Assembly (NCBI RefSeq): GCF_030908545.1
Contig: NZ_CP133083.1
Location: 3,010,258-3,074,257, forward strand
Length of the DNA stretch: 64,000 nucleotides
Source of the DNA: Nitrosomonas sp. sh817
Lineage (GTDB): Bacteria > Pseudomonadota > Gammaproteobacteria > Burkholderiales > Nitrosomonadaceae
Reading direction: 5' to 3'
In this document: positions 27,252 to 37,114 of the stretch, one piece after another
Position numbering within the stretch: the stretch's first letter is position 1
Layout of the letters: every line of letters begins with the position of its first letter
Position numbers and translations under genes: made by a program
The notes under the pieces: generated by a model
Database searches by the model: none
The model's input: only the letters and a program-made list of their open reading frames with translations
Told to the model about the DNA's origin: nothing

Positions 27252-29010
27252 TCTTGCTCCGCCACATATTCAACAAAGTGCGCAATTCGCTACGATAAAA
27301 CCCGGATCCCATGTGCTCAATCAATCGATCTAAAACTGCAATCTCTGCGGGTGTACCGGTAGCTTGGCGCAGTTTTTGTTCGATAAACGCCTGCGCTCGC
27401 TTGCCAATACTGTCATCGGCGTCAAAAACGGTCATCATCAGCGCACTGGGATCGGTGGCAAACGTTGAATCGGTGACACTGCGTATCCTCGATCCATTCG
27501 CCGTTTTTTCTACCATTACGATTTCGTTGTCGAATGCATCCGAGAGCATGATGGAAGAGTGGGTCGAAATCAGAACATCGTTGGCAGTATCGCCAATAGC
27601 ACTATCAATGATATCTACAATTTCACGCTTCCATCGATCATTGAAATGCGTTTCCGGTTCATCAAGTAGCAGCAACGCATCTTGCTGGCTTTCCAGCAAA
27701 TGAAACAATGCCATGCGCCCCAATACCATCCGTTCGCCATCCGACAAATCCTCGTAGCGCAGCACGCCGATATCCTGTTCACTTGTATCTGTACCGGTTT
27801 CGGGAATTGGTTGTCGGCGCAAACGCAACAGCACCTCGTCAAACAAGCCAGCTTGATTCAACTCCAGCAAGCGCTTAAACAAATCGAAAGGAGTAGCATT
27901 TTCGGCGCCACCAAGTAAAGTCCACAAAGCTTCACCTTGAGTGAAGCTTGTGCTCAGATCGACAGTGCGTGTTGAGGAGTCTTGTAAATTACATGTGCCC
28001 TTCAGGTCATAGATCAATAGTCGGCGCACTTCAAATGGATGCGGCTCAGCAATAACCTCACCCGCACACAACCACCAGTCATGCGCAGTTTCGCGCAGCT
28101 TGCGATCCCAGTTATCCACTTGTAAACAGCTACGAAAACTCACCGACACCAGATGGTGCCAACCGCCCCGTTCCAACAGTTCTTGTAGCGCATTCTTGTT
28201 ATCGTTGCGGTGAAGGAATTTGGCCATTGCGGCATCAAACTCGGTTCGTCCCGGGTAATCTGCTGTTTCTACAAAAGCTTGGGGTAACGCTACTGCCAAC
28301 AATGCACATTTGAGCAAAGTATCATCCAGCAGGATGGGGCGGCGGAATAAATCGGGATCGATGGGTATTTTGTTCGGTGCTCCAAGAGAAGATTCTTGCC
28401 GTGCGGCTTCCAATGCCAACTCTTGAGCATTGGTCCAGTCTGCGGGACGTTCATCGCCCAAAACTTCATCACTAGAATCAAACAAACCCTGTGCATCCTG
28501 ATTTCGGCTCCAAATCGAACGCCAAGGCTCGAGGTCGCCGGTGGTATAAGCCAGCACGGCTTTCGGCATCGCAATGTCTGCGTTCTGTGGCCACATACCG
28601 CGCGGAATATATGTACGGAAATGATCAGCCTGTCCAGTTTCGCGGAGCTGTTGAATGGTTTCTTCAAATTTGTCAGCTGTGTCCGAATCATCCCAATGCC
28701 ATCCTTCGGCCATCCATATTGCCGCCTGAGACTTCTTGCCCGGAAAATCCAAAACAAACGTAAAGTGATCCGATCGGCCCCGGTATCCAAGCTCGTATAT
28801 GAGAGTGGCGGGAAACGGCGGCAAGCGCTGATCTGCCAGCGCCAAAAACACTTCGGCCACCGCACGCAGCAGATTGGATTTACCACTGCCATTGAGACCC
28901 ACAACAAAACGAATGGCGCATTCACGCGCCAACGGCGAACCACTGGCAAAGCATATCTTGATATCCGTGATCGGCGGATAATTCTGCAAGTGCAGGTATC
29001 GCAGCCTCAT
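27244..29010 (-). CDS. Restriction-system-associated AAA (SMC/ABC-like) ATPase
   Basis: 588 aa. Walker A GLNGSGKS is at 38-45, ABC-type signature LSDGERMVL at 422-430, Walker B ALLLLDEPETHF at 445-456 and the switch His in ISTHSS at 481-486: an OLD/RecF-like ATPase with a long middle insertion. RefSeq, as I recall, has a family named restriction system-associated AAA family ATPase for such proteins found next to type I systems. The start overlaps the hsdS stop by four bases and its end overlaps the HNH gene. It may sense phage DNA or restriction intermediates and control the HNH nuclease; that is inference. Confidence 0.88.
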   Translation of the reverse strand: MRLRYLHLQNYPPITDIKICFASGSPLARECAIRFVVGLNGSGKSNLLRAVAEVFLALADQRLPPFPATLIYELGYRGRSDHFTFVLDFPGKKSQAAIWMAEGWHWDDSDTADKFEETIQQLRETGQADHFRTYIPRGMWPQNADIAMPKAVLAYTTGDLEPWRSIWSRNQDAQGLFDSSDEVLGDERPADWTNAQELALEAARQESSLGAPNKIPIDPDLFRRPILLDDTLLKCALLAVALPQAFVETADYPGRTEFDAAMAKFLHRNDNKNALQELLERGGWHHLVSVSFRSCLQVDNWDRKLRETAHDWWLCAGEVIAEPHPFEVRRLLIYDLKGTCNLQDSSTRTVDLSTSFTQGEALWTLLGGAENATPFDLFKRLLELNQAGLFDEVLLRLRRQPIPETGTDTSEQDIGVLRYEDLSDGERMVLGRMALFHLLESQQDALLLLDEPETHFNDRWKREIVDIIDSAIGDTANDVLISTHSSIMLSDAFDNEIVMVEKTANGSRIRSVTDSTFATDPSALMMTVFDADDSIGKRAQAFIEQKLRQATGTPAEIAVLDRLIEHMGSGFYRSELRTLLNMWRSKNA

Positions 29011-30704
29011 GCAGAACCCTCCTGCTCTCCCAGCGCCTTGCGTAAATTCTCCACATCGGCAAGACGCGTAGATTCTTCCGTCCGCAGCGGGCGGAACGCC
29101 TTCAGATATTCGCGCTCACCGGTTTCGAGATTCTGCTTGGGTAACGTTACTTTGGCGATCAGACCCAAGGCCGCAAGTTGACCGAGCGTGCGGCGGATGC
29201 GATTGTTCAGTGCTGGACCGAAAGCTTGCAGTCGTTCGGCCACCTGCTCATCATCACAAAAACCGGCAAATACATCCGGATCTTCGGCCAGCAAAGGGTG
29301 GCCGGTTTGTTCACAGTACAGAGAAAATGCAACCAACACCTGCCGCTGAAATTCGCTAAGCTCGCCTAGCAACCAGTGGCGGGCAGGACACACCGTCGCA
29401 TCCGTTTGAGCCGTAACGGTGGCCACAGCTTTGGCACTAGCATTGATGATCTTGGCACCGCGTTCGCGTAATAGAGTATCGCGGGCAGTAGCAGCGGCAA
29501 TGAGTTCATCTTGATGGCGCTCACGCCAGCTTGCCGTAAGTTCTCCGGAAAAGGCTTCTACGGTTAGGGAATTGAACAACTCGCTCAATAGCCGCCTCGA
29601 TTTGGCGATGTATTGCTGCACAGCTCGTACCTGCAACAGGAAATCACAGAACTGCTGCTGGAAATCAAGTGGTGGAACTGGGATAGAAATGACTTTCACT
29701 TGATCGGTTGTCAAATTCCGGAATACAGCTCCAACAGCTTGTTGATCGATTCTAGCGCGCAGCAGGTTCAGTGTATAAGCCACGAACTCAGGCAATAAGT
29801 CGTTTCGGAGGTCTCTCAGACCAACGAAACCGTCGTGAATGCAGGCATCGTGATTCAAGATTGCGGTGAGACCCGGTACTCCACTGACTGCGATAACAAC
29901 CGATTGAGCAGACATCAGGCGACTGGATTTGGCCCCCTCCTCGGTCAAAGAATCCGTAATGGCATTGACCCACAAACCGTCACGGGTGAGGTCAGACACC
30001 ATCAACCGTGGTATCAATCCACCAAAAAATCGAGGATCACCTTGAGGGCGTGGCGAGCTGCCCCGAACAACCTCGGAGACTTGCCCAATCTTGCGAATAG
30101 TCCATGCTTTTTCATTCCGCACCACATCACCAAAAAGTGTGTTGTAGTACTCGCAGGTCAATTCCTGCAAAGTATCTTCTGTGGTATTCCGGTTTTCTCC
30201 AAAGGCCTCCGCCTGCCGAAACACCTCGACGATGCGTTGCTGTTCGGGAAGTGTAGGAAGTGGAATAGAAAGTCGATCGAACGCATCAGCAGAGAGACGC
30301 GGCAAGTTTGCACCAGCGGCTAACTGAGCAGCATGCACATAAATAGCTGGTGACCTCAAATACCGAAGTGCAAATTCGACTAGTAGTTGATCTGAGGTTC
30401 GCAACGCCCAGATATCAGTACTACAAATACCGTCCTGCTCGGCGACATGCACTTTGTTCAAGTTCGGCCTCAGCTTGCCATATAGGATATCGCCTTTCTG
30501 GAATGCCGCCTTAATGCTAAGGATGTCGCTACTTTCCGTAAAATCTTGTATATCACGAAGCAATCTCCCGGTGTGGGATTCAATGTGTTCAAGTCCAACA
30601 TAGAAGTGATTTGCAGAGCCCGATGTCTGTGGGTCAATTTTTGTTTCGATACGAATTAGCACATCGCAAAGTCGGGCTTGCACCCAAGTTTCCGGCAATT
30701 TCAT
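29007..30704 (-). CDS. hsdS: Type I restriction enzyme specificity subunit with C-terminal extension
   Basis: 565 aa, longer than the usual 400-460. Two target recognition domains are present: about 1-165 (ends LPTLPEQQRIVEVFRQAEAF) and about 195-370 (ends PVPPLDFQQQFCDFLLQVRA), each followed by a conserved helix. The closing SLTVEAFSGELTASWRERH is typical of where HsdS ends. After that come about 165 extra residues: a charged stretch and a winged-helix-like block (FQRQVLVAFSLYCEQTGHPL, NRIRRTLGQLAALGLIAKVT). Overlaps both hsdM and the AAA gene by four bases. The tail may connect restriction to the AAA-HNH pair; that is speculation. Confidence 0.93.
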   Translation of the reverse strand: MKLPETWVQARLCDVLIRIETKIDPQTSGSANHFYVGLEHIESHTGRLLRDIQDFTESSDILSIKAAFQKGDILYGKLRPNLNKVHVAEQDGICSTDIWALRTSDQLLVEFALRYLRSPAIYVHAAQLAAGANLPRLSADAFDRLSIPLPTLPEQQRIVEVFRQAEAFGENRNTTEDTLQELTCEYYNTLFGDVVRNEKAWTIRKIGQVSEVVRGSSPRPQGDPRFFGGLIPRLMVSDLTRDGLWVNAITDSLTEEGAKSSRLMSAQSVVIAVSGVPGLTAILNHDACIHDGFVGLRDLRNDLLPEFVAYTLNLLRARIDQQAVGAVFRNLTTDQVKVISIPVPPLDFQQQFCDFLLQVRAVQQYIAKSRRLLSELFNSLTVEAFSGELTASWRERHQDELIAAATARDTLLRERGAKIINASAKAVATVTAQTDATVCPARHWLLGELSEFQRQVLVAFSLYCEQTGHPLLAEDPDVFAGFCDDEQVAERLQAFGPALNNRIRRTLGQLAALGLIAKVTLPKQNLETGEREYLKAFRPLRTEESTRLADVENLRKALGEQEGSA

Positions 30705-33148
30705 TCCCGCCCCTCCACCATCGCCAGCAACTTGTCTAGTCCATTGATAATCTGCTGTTCCGTGGCCTTAAGCTCGCTAATCAACTCGGCCACACTCTTG
30801 TCACTCTTGAGCTGAGTAAAATCGAATGGCTTGTATTGCCCGGCGGAGAGATTCCAATTACGGGATTCAATACAGTCCGGGTCGAGTAGACCGTCTTTGA
30901 GCCAGCCTTTCTCATCATACAGGCCGTTTGCGAGCATCGCCTTAACATAAGTGGGACGCACCAAGCCATCGGCATCGTGCGAGCCGATCAGTTTGCCGTC
31001 GTCTGATTCCCATTTGTCGTTGCGCGCCCAAGCGCGTACCGGCACCACCCAGTGCTTGGCCGCTTTCAGCTCGGCTGCCTGATCAACTGCCAAGCTACGT
31101 AGGTTAACGTCAAAGCCATCGAGCTTGGCTACTTCACGCGCGCAAATTTCGATACGCTTAATGATGTCTGGCGGAGAACCATAATTAAGAAATGGAACCG
31201 TTTTGGGATTTATGACTGCGTTCTTATGATAGTCAAGCCCATCCGCTAATCCGTTTTTAGTCAAATCCTTCCATATCGCCAGTGCGGGCGAATCTTCCGG
31301 CTCGAAAAAACATTGCACATTTTTTGTCGCGCGGTTGAACTCTTGCAGCGGCAGTTTGATCGCTTTTTGCCATTGGCTTAGAAGTTGTTCCTTTGTCATC
31401 GCCTGATCGGCCTGCCATTGATCCAGGACCGACTTGGCCGCCGCGGCAAAATAACCAATAACGAGGTTACGTAATGTAGTCCCTACGTCTTGTCGTACTG
31501 TGCTTTCCGCTTCTTTCGGGTCGGATGGCAATCCGGGAAACAGCTCGTGGATGCTCCATACTTGCCCGTCCCACATATTGGTGTCAGGTGAGGAGGAAAA
31601 GGCTTCGCCGGCAGGTGTAAGTTTATCGGCTGTATCTCGCAACAGTGCTTGCCGCCAGCGTTCAGCCCAATAGCGCGGTTGCAATAACGTTTTCTCGTTG
31701 CGTAGAGCGCCTTCGCGACCGTGGGTCCGCCAGCGCTTAAACTTTTCCAGTCCATCCCATAAATCGTTGCGCTGGCCAGGCCGGGGATTACGCTTGGCGT
31801 CGAGCGAATAACCGTCTTCTTCCACTTCGTAAAACCAGACGTACTCGGTGCGCGGCGCAACACTGCCGGTGAAAGTTTGCTTGTCGTCGCGGCGGGTTTC
31901 CTTGCGGAAAACGAGAATAGAAGTTTTAACGCCGGTATAAGGCTGAAACACACCACCGGGCAAGGAAATCACGCCTTCGACCACGTGCTCGGTCAGCAGT
32001 TCGCGGCGCAGGCGCACGTGGGCATCGGTGTTGCCGAACAGCACCCCTTCGGGAATGATGACCGCACAGCGTCCACCTACTCGCAGTAGATCGAGCATTA
32101 GCCACAGAAACAGCAGCTCACTCTTGTTGGTGAGGGCGTTCTCTTTTTTCTTGCCTTTATCAGCAGCGCGAGGGAAAAGCTTGCTGTCTTTTTCCAGATC
32201 GTTACTATCCACCGTGCCCGTAAAAGGCGGATTAGCGAGCACGAAGTCGTAGCATTCTGATGTCAACAGCTCGGTCGAGCGTTTAGAGGGGTCGCGCTTG
32301 GATAGGCTATCCGCTTGATACAGGTGGGGATCATGGATGTCGTGCAATACCAGATTCATCCAGCCGATTCGTGCCATAGTGCGGTCATTATCAAGACCGA
32401 CAAAATTGGCACCCTGGTGAATCGCGGCGTATTGCTCGGGTGTCGCGGCAGCGCCATCGGTGCGGTGCGGGGTGCCGTCCCATTCGAGCACTAGATTTTC
32501 TGGCGTCGAGTACTTGCGCATCAAATACTGCTGGGTGCTGAACAGAAAACCACCCGTGCCTGCGGCCGGGTCGATGATGCGCTGGCCCGGTTCAGGGTCG
32601 AGCAGCTCGACCATAAAGCGGATCAAATGACGGGGTGTGCGGAACTGGCCATTCTTACCGGCTGTAGCCATTTCACTGAGCAGATACTCAAATGTGTCGC
32701 CCATGATGTCCTGGGCGGCAGAACCTTCACCGGCGCGGGCGAACAGTTGGTCAATGGCATCGATGGCATCACTCAGCACTTTGCCTTTATTGGGGTCAAG
32801 CTGAAAGTAGGCATCCGCCATTCGATTATTGAGACTGGCCAATTCGGTGCCGTCAGCACTGGCGCCGGTGAAATGCTTGTCGAGCTCGCGCAGCCAAGGA
32901 AATACCACATTGATCAGGTGACCGGGGTTGGTTTTTTCCTGACGGATGTAACTCCATTTGCAGGTCTCATGACCAAAGTAGATAGAGGGAAAACCGCGCT
33001 GTTGACGCTTGAGATCAATATCTTCCAACCGCTTAAGAAACAGCAGATAGGTGATTTGCTCCACAGCCACCAACGGGTTAGTGAGTCCAGCTGCCCAGAA
33101 ACGATTCCAGAGTTCATCGACTTTTTTCTTGATATGTGGCGCAAGCAT
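30701..33148 (-). CDS. hsdM: Type I restriction-modification DNA methyltransferase subunit
   Basis: 815 aa, longer than the standard 500-ish. N6-adenine methyltransferase: SAM motif DPAAGTGGF at 193-201 and catalytic NPPF at 306-309. HsdM_N helices at the start (KVDELWNRFWAAGLTNPL). After the catalytic core there are about 300 residues including a conserved-looking QVWSIHELFPG region and a final segment LKATEQQIINGLDKLLAMVEG. Starts 20 bases after hsdR and overlaps hsdS by four bases. Confidence 0.95.
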   Translation of the reverse strand: MLAPHIKKKVDELWNRFWAAGLTNPLVAVEQITYLLFLKRLEDIDLKRQQRGFPSIYFGHETCKWSYIRQEKTNPGHLINVVFPWLRELDKHFTGASADGTELASLNNRMADAYFQLDPNKGKVLSDAIDAIDQLFARAGEGSAAQDIMGDTFEYLLSEMATAGKNGQFRTPRHLIRFMVELLDPEPGQRIIDPAAGTGGFLFSTQQYLMRKYSTPENLVLEWDGTPHRTDGAAATPEQYAAIHQGANFVGLDNDRTMARIGWMNLVLHDIHDPHLYQADSLSKRDPSKRSTELLTSECYDFVLANPPFTGTVDSNDLEKDSKLFPRAADKGKKKENALTNKSELLFLWLMLDLLRVGGRCAVIIPEGVLFGNTDAHVRLRRELLTEHVVEGVISLPGGVFQPYTGVKTSILVFRKETRRDDKQTFTGSVAPRTEYVWFYEVEEDGYSLDAKRNPRPGQRNDLWDGLEKFKRWRTHGREGALRNEKTLLQPRYWAERWRQALLRDTADKLTPAGEAFSSSPDTNMWDGQVWSIHELFPGLPSDPKEAESTVRQDVGTTLRNLVIGYFAAAAKSVLDQWQADQAMTKEQLLSQWQKAIKLPLQEFNRATKNVQCFFEPEDSPALAIWKDLTKNGLADGLDYHKNAVINPKTVPFLNYGSPPDIIKRIEICAREVAKLDGFDVNLRSLAVDQAAELKAAKHWVVPVRAWARNDKWESDDGKLIGSHDADGLVRPTYVKAMLANGLYDEKGWLKDGLLDPDCIESRNWNLSAGQYKPFDFTQLKSDKSVAELISELKATEQQIINGLDKLLAMVEGRE

Positions 33149-33168
33149 TCAGTTTTTCCTTTTAGCAG

Positions 33169-35937
33169 TCATACGGCTTCATCCAGCCAATGGTTGGCGA
33201 GATTAACAAGTTCTTCGATGTCCTGCGGCGGAAATAGCGACTCCACGCTGCCAACGCGCGACAGTGGGGGTTCGCTAAGCGCCGCGCGGCTGATGCGACC
33301 ATGGCGGAGTACCGCTGCTTTTACCGCTCGCAAGTAGTTCAATTGGTTAGCGCGCAGATAACCATGCGCGGCGATGAATGCGTCAAATGCCTCATTAATC
33401 CGTTGTTCACGGTTGGGCAACTGTGTGCTCTCACAGAGAATATGGCGCAGGAAATCCGCCAGCGAAGCGGCAGGCGCTTCGAAAGCCTTGCGCAAGATGT
33501 CTTCGGTAACGAACAGATCAGCCTGATTCAGTGTTTCGCTGATGCGCTCCAACTCTTCGTCAGTCAAGTTCTCCCCGTTCTTGAGTTTGGCTAACTCGGG
33601 CAGTTGGTCGGCCAAACGGCGTACCAGCGCTTCTACCTGCTCGCGATAGCTTTCGGCAAACGCACCTTCACCGGTGGGGCCATAGATAATCCAACTACGC
33701 TGAGTGATGCTATCCGGGAGGTTGATCTCGATGTTGTTTCCCGGGGTGCTAGTGCGATAGCGCATCAAGGGGGCGAATATGGTTTGTAGTGTCATTAGCC
33801 GTGGCATGTCCAGATGCTGCCAGAAACCGGTTGAGCACACCCATGCGCGTTGCTCGGCTACGCGCTGCACTTCGGGGATATTATCGGCTAGACTGATTAC
33901 GGCTTCTTGAATGTGTTCGCGAACTTTAGCTTGCTCGGCAACATCTCCGTTGAGCCAGGCCACTGTCAGGCGCTCGCACCAAATGCGGAATTGCAACTCA
34001 TCCAGGCCTGTCAAGGGTGCGAGCTGCATCAATGGCGCAATAGCCTTGGAGAGATGTTCCAGCACACCTTGTTCAGGTGCAGGCCATTGTTGCGTCAGCG
34101 CATCAAGCTCATCCCAATACGGGCGTACGTTGATACTTTGCCGCGGCAAAGCTTGCAACATGTCGCGCAATTCATCGATGGCAGCTTGTGTGTCTTGCTT
34201 TTGAGCATACAGGAGCTGCCATTTTTCGAGTCGTAACCGAAATAAACGGACGGGTAACGGCTCGCTGGGGTGATCGATCTCACCGTCGGGCTTTAGCTTG
34301 AAGTAGGCAAAGTTTTTCCAGTAATCAATGATCAAAAAGTCTTTTTTGATATCACCCGAAGCTTTATCCGTGTGCAACCGGGTGCCGCGACCGATCATCT
34401 GCCAGAACTTGACCTTGCTAAATACAGGTTTGGCGAACACCAAGTTTTGAATGGCGGGAATATCCACGCCAGTATCCAGCATGTCAACCGAGATTGCGAC
34501 ACATGGCATGGTTTTGTATTTGAAATCATCAAGCGTAGCGTCGGCGCGCTCCATGTGACTGTCGATAATTTCAGCCATGCCTTGCCGCTGCAACTCGGGG
34601 TAAAGGCGGTTGAAACTTTCGTACAAACGTTTGGCGTGAGCGTGACTAACAGCAAAGATAATCGATTTGTGCGGCAGACCGCGAACATCTTTTCGGCTCT
34701 TATCCATAAACTCGCGCACCATGGCATCGTTAGTTCCCTGATTGATTATGCCTTTTTCAATATCGCTGCCATCGAAATTAAGTTCATCGAGCTCCACTCC
34801 TTGATCCCGTGCCATTTGCTTTAAGGGTTCGGGCAAAGCATCGCCTTGAATGCCTTGAAGTTGAAAGTTGGTTTGCGCATCCAACACGCGGTAATTCACC
34901 AGATTTTTATCGGCTATGGCTTGCTCGTAGCTGTAGTAGTAGCTGGGAGCGCCGTCACCGCAATCAAATAGTTCGAATGTGTTATGGTCAATGTAGTCGG
35001 TAGGCGTAGCGGTCAAACCGAGCTGAATGGCATCGAAGTAATCAAAAATGGCTTTGTAGCGCTGATAAATGGAGCGGTGGCTTTCATCAGCAACGATCAG
35101 GTCGAAATAACCGACCGATAGGCGGGAGTACACCTGCATCATACTCGGATAAGTAGAAAATTGAATACGCGCACCGGAAGTTTCACCGGCTTCAATGCGT
35201 GCAAGGCTTTCATTAGGTAGGTGGAATTTGAATTCTGACATTGCCTGCCGAACCAACTCACGGCGATCAGCCAAAAACAGTACGCGTTGCACGCGCTTGG
35301 CGCGCAGCAAGTTATCCACCAATGCAATGGTGGTTCGTGTCTTGCCCGTACCGGTGGCCATTACCAATAAAAATTTGCGCTTAGCGGCGTCAATTCCTTC
35401 CGTTACTCGGCGTATTGCTTCGTTTTGATAATCACGGCCAGCGATTTCTGCATTGATCGTTACGTCCTTAAGCGACTGCGCATATTGCCGCTGGTGGCGC
35501 AGGCGTTCAAGGTCATCACGTGTATAAAAACCTGCCACTTTTCTAGGAGCGTAGCGCTCTCGATCCCAAAATTGAATTTCTTTACCATTAGTAAGAAATA
35601 TAAATGGATCCAGATCAAACTTTGTTTTGATTGCATCTGCGTAATCGACCGCTTGACGTTTTCCAGAAAGCTCATCCCGGGATGAGCGTTTCGCTTCAAC
35701 TAAAGCAATTGGTTTGCCATCCGATCCGAGCAACACGTAATCAGCAAACTGATCATTTCGATAAGTGCTATCCGGTTGGGCAGCTTTGAGCAAAAACTCT
35801 TCGAGGAGCGTAAACCGGCTACGAGACCAGCCTGCTTGAGCGAGCTGTGAATCAATAAAGTCTGCTCGCGTTCGGGCTTCATTTAGGTTTGATTGAATCA
35901 TTGATTGCTTCACTAGAGTAATATATCGATTACCCAT
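33169..35937 (-). CDS. hsdR: Type I restriction endonuclease subunit R
   Basis: 922 aa. The translocating and cleaving subunit. The nuclease site is D67 ... E81-A-K83 (in DYVLL and ALVEAKRS). The helicase motor shows P-loop MATGTGKT at 193-200, VADESHRS, LTATP, and IGRGTRL. The C-terminal helical region binds the methylase core. It is the first gene of the operon hsdR-hsdM-hsdS-AAA-HNH-rhuM. The start could be the ATG at 35937 or the one 12 codons later; neither has a strong SD. The promoter should lie in 35938-35997. Confidence 0.95.
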   Translation of the reverse strand: MGNRYITLVKQSMIQSNLNEARTRADFIDSQLAQAGWSRSRFTLLEEFLLKAAQPDSTYRNDQFADYVLLGSDGKPIALVEAKRSSRDELSGKRQAVDYADAIKTKFDLDPFIFLTNGKEIQFWDRERYAPRKVAGFYTRDDLERLRHQRQYAQSLKDVTINAEIAGRDYQNEAIRRVTEGIDAAKRKFLLVMATGTGKTRTTIALVDNLLRAKRVQRVLFLADRRELVRQAMSEFKFHLPNESLARIEAGETSGARIQFSTYPSMMQVYSRLSVGYFDLIVADESHRSIYQRYKAIFDYFDAIQLGLTATPTDYIDHNTFELFDCGDGAPSYYYSYEQAIADKNLVNYRVLDAQTNFQLQGIQGDALPEPLKQMARDQGVELDELNFDGSDIEKGIINQGTNDAMVREFMDKSRKDVRGLPHKSIIFAVSHAHAKRLYESFNRLYPELQRQGMAEIIDSHMERADATLDDFKYKTMPCVAISVDMLDTGVDIPAIQNLVFAKPVFSKVKFWQMIGRGTRLHTDKASGDIKKDFLIIDYWKNFAYFKLKPDGEIDHPSEPLPVRLFRLRLEKWQLLYAQKQDTQAAIDELRDMLQALPRQSINVRPYWDELDALTQQWPAPEQGVLEHLSKAIAPLMQLAPLTGLDELQFRIWCERLTVAWLNGDVAEQAKVREHIQEAVISLADNIPEVQRVAEQRAWVCSTGFWQHLDMPRLMTLQTIFAPLMRYRTSTPGNNIEINLPDSITQRSWIIYGPTGEGAFAESYREQVEALVRRLADQLPELAKLKNGENLTDEELERISETLNQADLFVTEDILRKAFEAPAASLADFLRHILCESTQLPNREQRINEAFDAFIAAHGYLRANQLNYLRAVKAAVLRHGRISRAALSEPPLSRVGSVESLFPPQDIEELVNLANHWLDEAV

Positions 35938-35997
35938 TTATTCTTTTACTTAACTCAATGCTGCAATAAATTAAGTTGCTAGTAAAGCGTTGACTCT

Positions 35998-36160
35998 CAC
36001 GTCGCCACAATCACCCTTACCGCATCGAGCCGCAAATTGCTGGATTTCAACGCGCCGGTCAGTTGCTGCAGTTGCCGCTCGAAGAATTGGATTTCTTAGT
36101 CGCGCACATTCGAATTGACTTGTTGCAAGGTTTTGAGGCATTCAATTTCTGGGTTGAAGC
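35998..36160 (-). pseudogene. rapA: Decayed second copy of the 3' end of rapA
   Basis: 163 bp that align with 37115-37277 (end of intact rapA) at about 84% identity by hand count. Translated, the tail FFERQLQQLTGALKSSNLRL followed by DAVRVIVAT and stop matches the RapA C-terminus, but a TAA replaces a Glu codon (V-R-D-stop-E-I-Q). Together with the intact copy it brackets the HepT/MntA genes in direct orientation. Confidence 0.85.
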
Positions 36161-36203
36161 AAACGCCTGTGCGGGAATGACGGATAGGTGCGCCACGATG
36201 CCA

Positions 36204-36635
36204 CTACTGCTGCCGGGAGTGCGTCGCATCCTTGAGCAACACCGCTTTGCTGTATTGCAGGAATTCATCCAGATGGTTTTCTATCACCGCTACAGTAATC
36301 GGTAATTGCAGCGCCTGATAATCATGCACCGCAATGTTGCGAAACCCTACCATGCGCTTGAGTTTTTCTGCCAAGACCAGATCAATCCAGCCTGCCTGCG
36401 CCAACAGCGTAAACACATCGCGCGCACTTTGCGGAATACCCAGCCGTTCACGCCGGATCAAGTGCTGCCCCATATCCAGCGCCGCTTCGCAGGCGCGTTG
36501 AATGTTCAGAATAGCGGCATCCTGCCGCGTGGGATTCCCGGCAAATGTGGCGGGGTCAGCCGCATATTCCTCACGCGCACGCAGCACACATCGCTCAATG
36601 GTGGCGGCCTTGTTGAGCAAAACATCATCGGCCAT
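36204..36635 (-). CDS. hepT: HepT-like HEPN toxin (DUF86)
   Basis: 143 aa. HEPN-domain RNase; HepT toxins cleave RNA and are silenced by oligo-AMPylation by their MntA partners. The catalytic RX4HXY motif is R99-NIAV-H104-D-Y106, and the LxxIxxxFRN run before it is typical. All-helical. I chose the ATG at 36635 (MADDVLLNKAATIERCV), since earlier residues do not fit the family; this gives an 11-base overlap with mntA. Confidence 0.92.
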   Translation of the reverse strand: MADDVLLNKAATIERCVLRAREEYAADPATFAGNPTRQDAAILNIQRACEAALDMGQHLIRRERLGIPQSARDVFTLLAQAGWIDLVLAEKLKRMVGFRNIAVHDYQALQLPITVAVIENHLDEFLQYSKAVLLKDATHSRQQ

Positions 36636-37020
36636 ACACGCTCCCCCGGTGCTGAATGTCATCGATCAGTGCATTGCGGGCCTCATCCAGCGCGGTCTTT
36701 TCGCTCAGAATGACCGTCTCAAAAAGTGCCGCTTGGCTGTCTTTTTGCCACCAGCGCACGCCCGTGGTGATAATCTGGTATTGCATGACTGTCGATACTG
36801 CTCGCAGATCGAGTAAATCCACCGCACAGCCCGCATCGTCGGTTAATTCTCCTGCCAGATCGAACAACAGCAACGGGTCGGCATAACCGGCCACCAATAC
36901 CGCCAGATCCAGATCGCTTTCAGCATTGGCTTGACCCTGGATGCGGCTGCCAAAGGCATACAGCGCCAGCAGATCCGGCAAGCGGTCTTGCACTCGCTCC
37001 AAGATGATTTGCTGATTCAT
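36625..37020 (-). CDS. mntA: MntA-like nucleotidyltransferase antitoxin
   Basis: 131 aa. Minimal nucleotidyltransferase that adds AMP units to a Tyr near the HEPN active site (here probably Y106 of HepT). The motif GSX10DXD is G24-S25 ... D36-L-D38, with a third Asp likely in CAVDLLDL. The ATG at 37020 is preceded by GGAG at a good distance; a start 17 codons earlier looks spurious. First gene of the module, between two copies of the rapA 3' end. Confidence 0.93.
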   Translation of the reverse strand: MNQQIILERVQDRLPDLLALYAFGSRIQGQANAESDLDLAVLVAGYADPLLLFDLAGELTDDAGCAVDLLDLRAVSTVMQYQIITTGVRWWQKDSQAALFETVILSEKTALDEARNALIDDIQHRGSVYGR

Positions 37021-37114
37021 GCAGACTCCTGAGGTTTGGATAACACGGGTTTGTATCATACCTCTCAGCAAAGTTAACCGTGCTTATTTTGTCATTGCCG
37101 TGCTACCGGATGAC

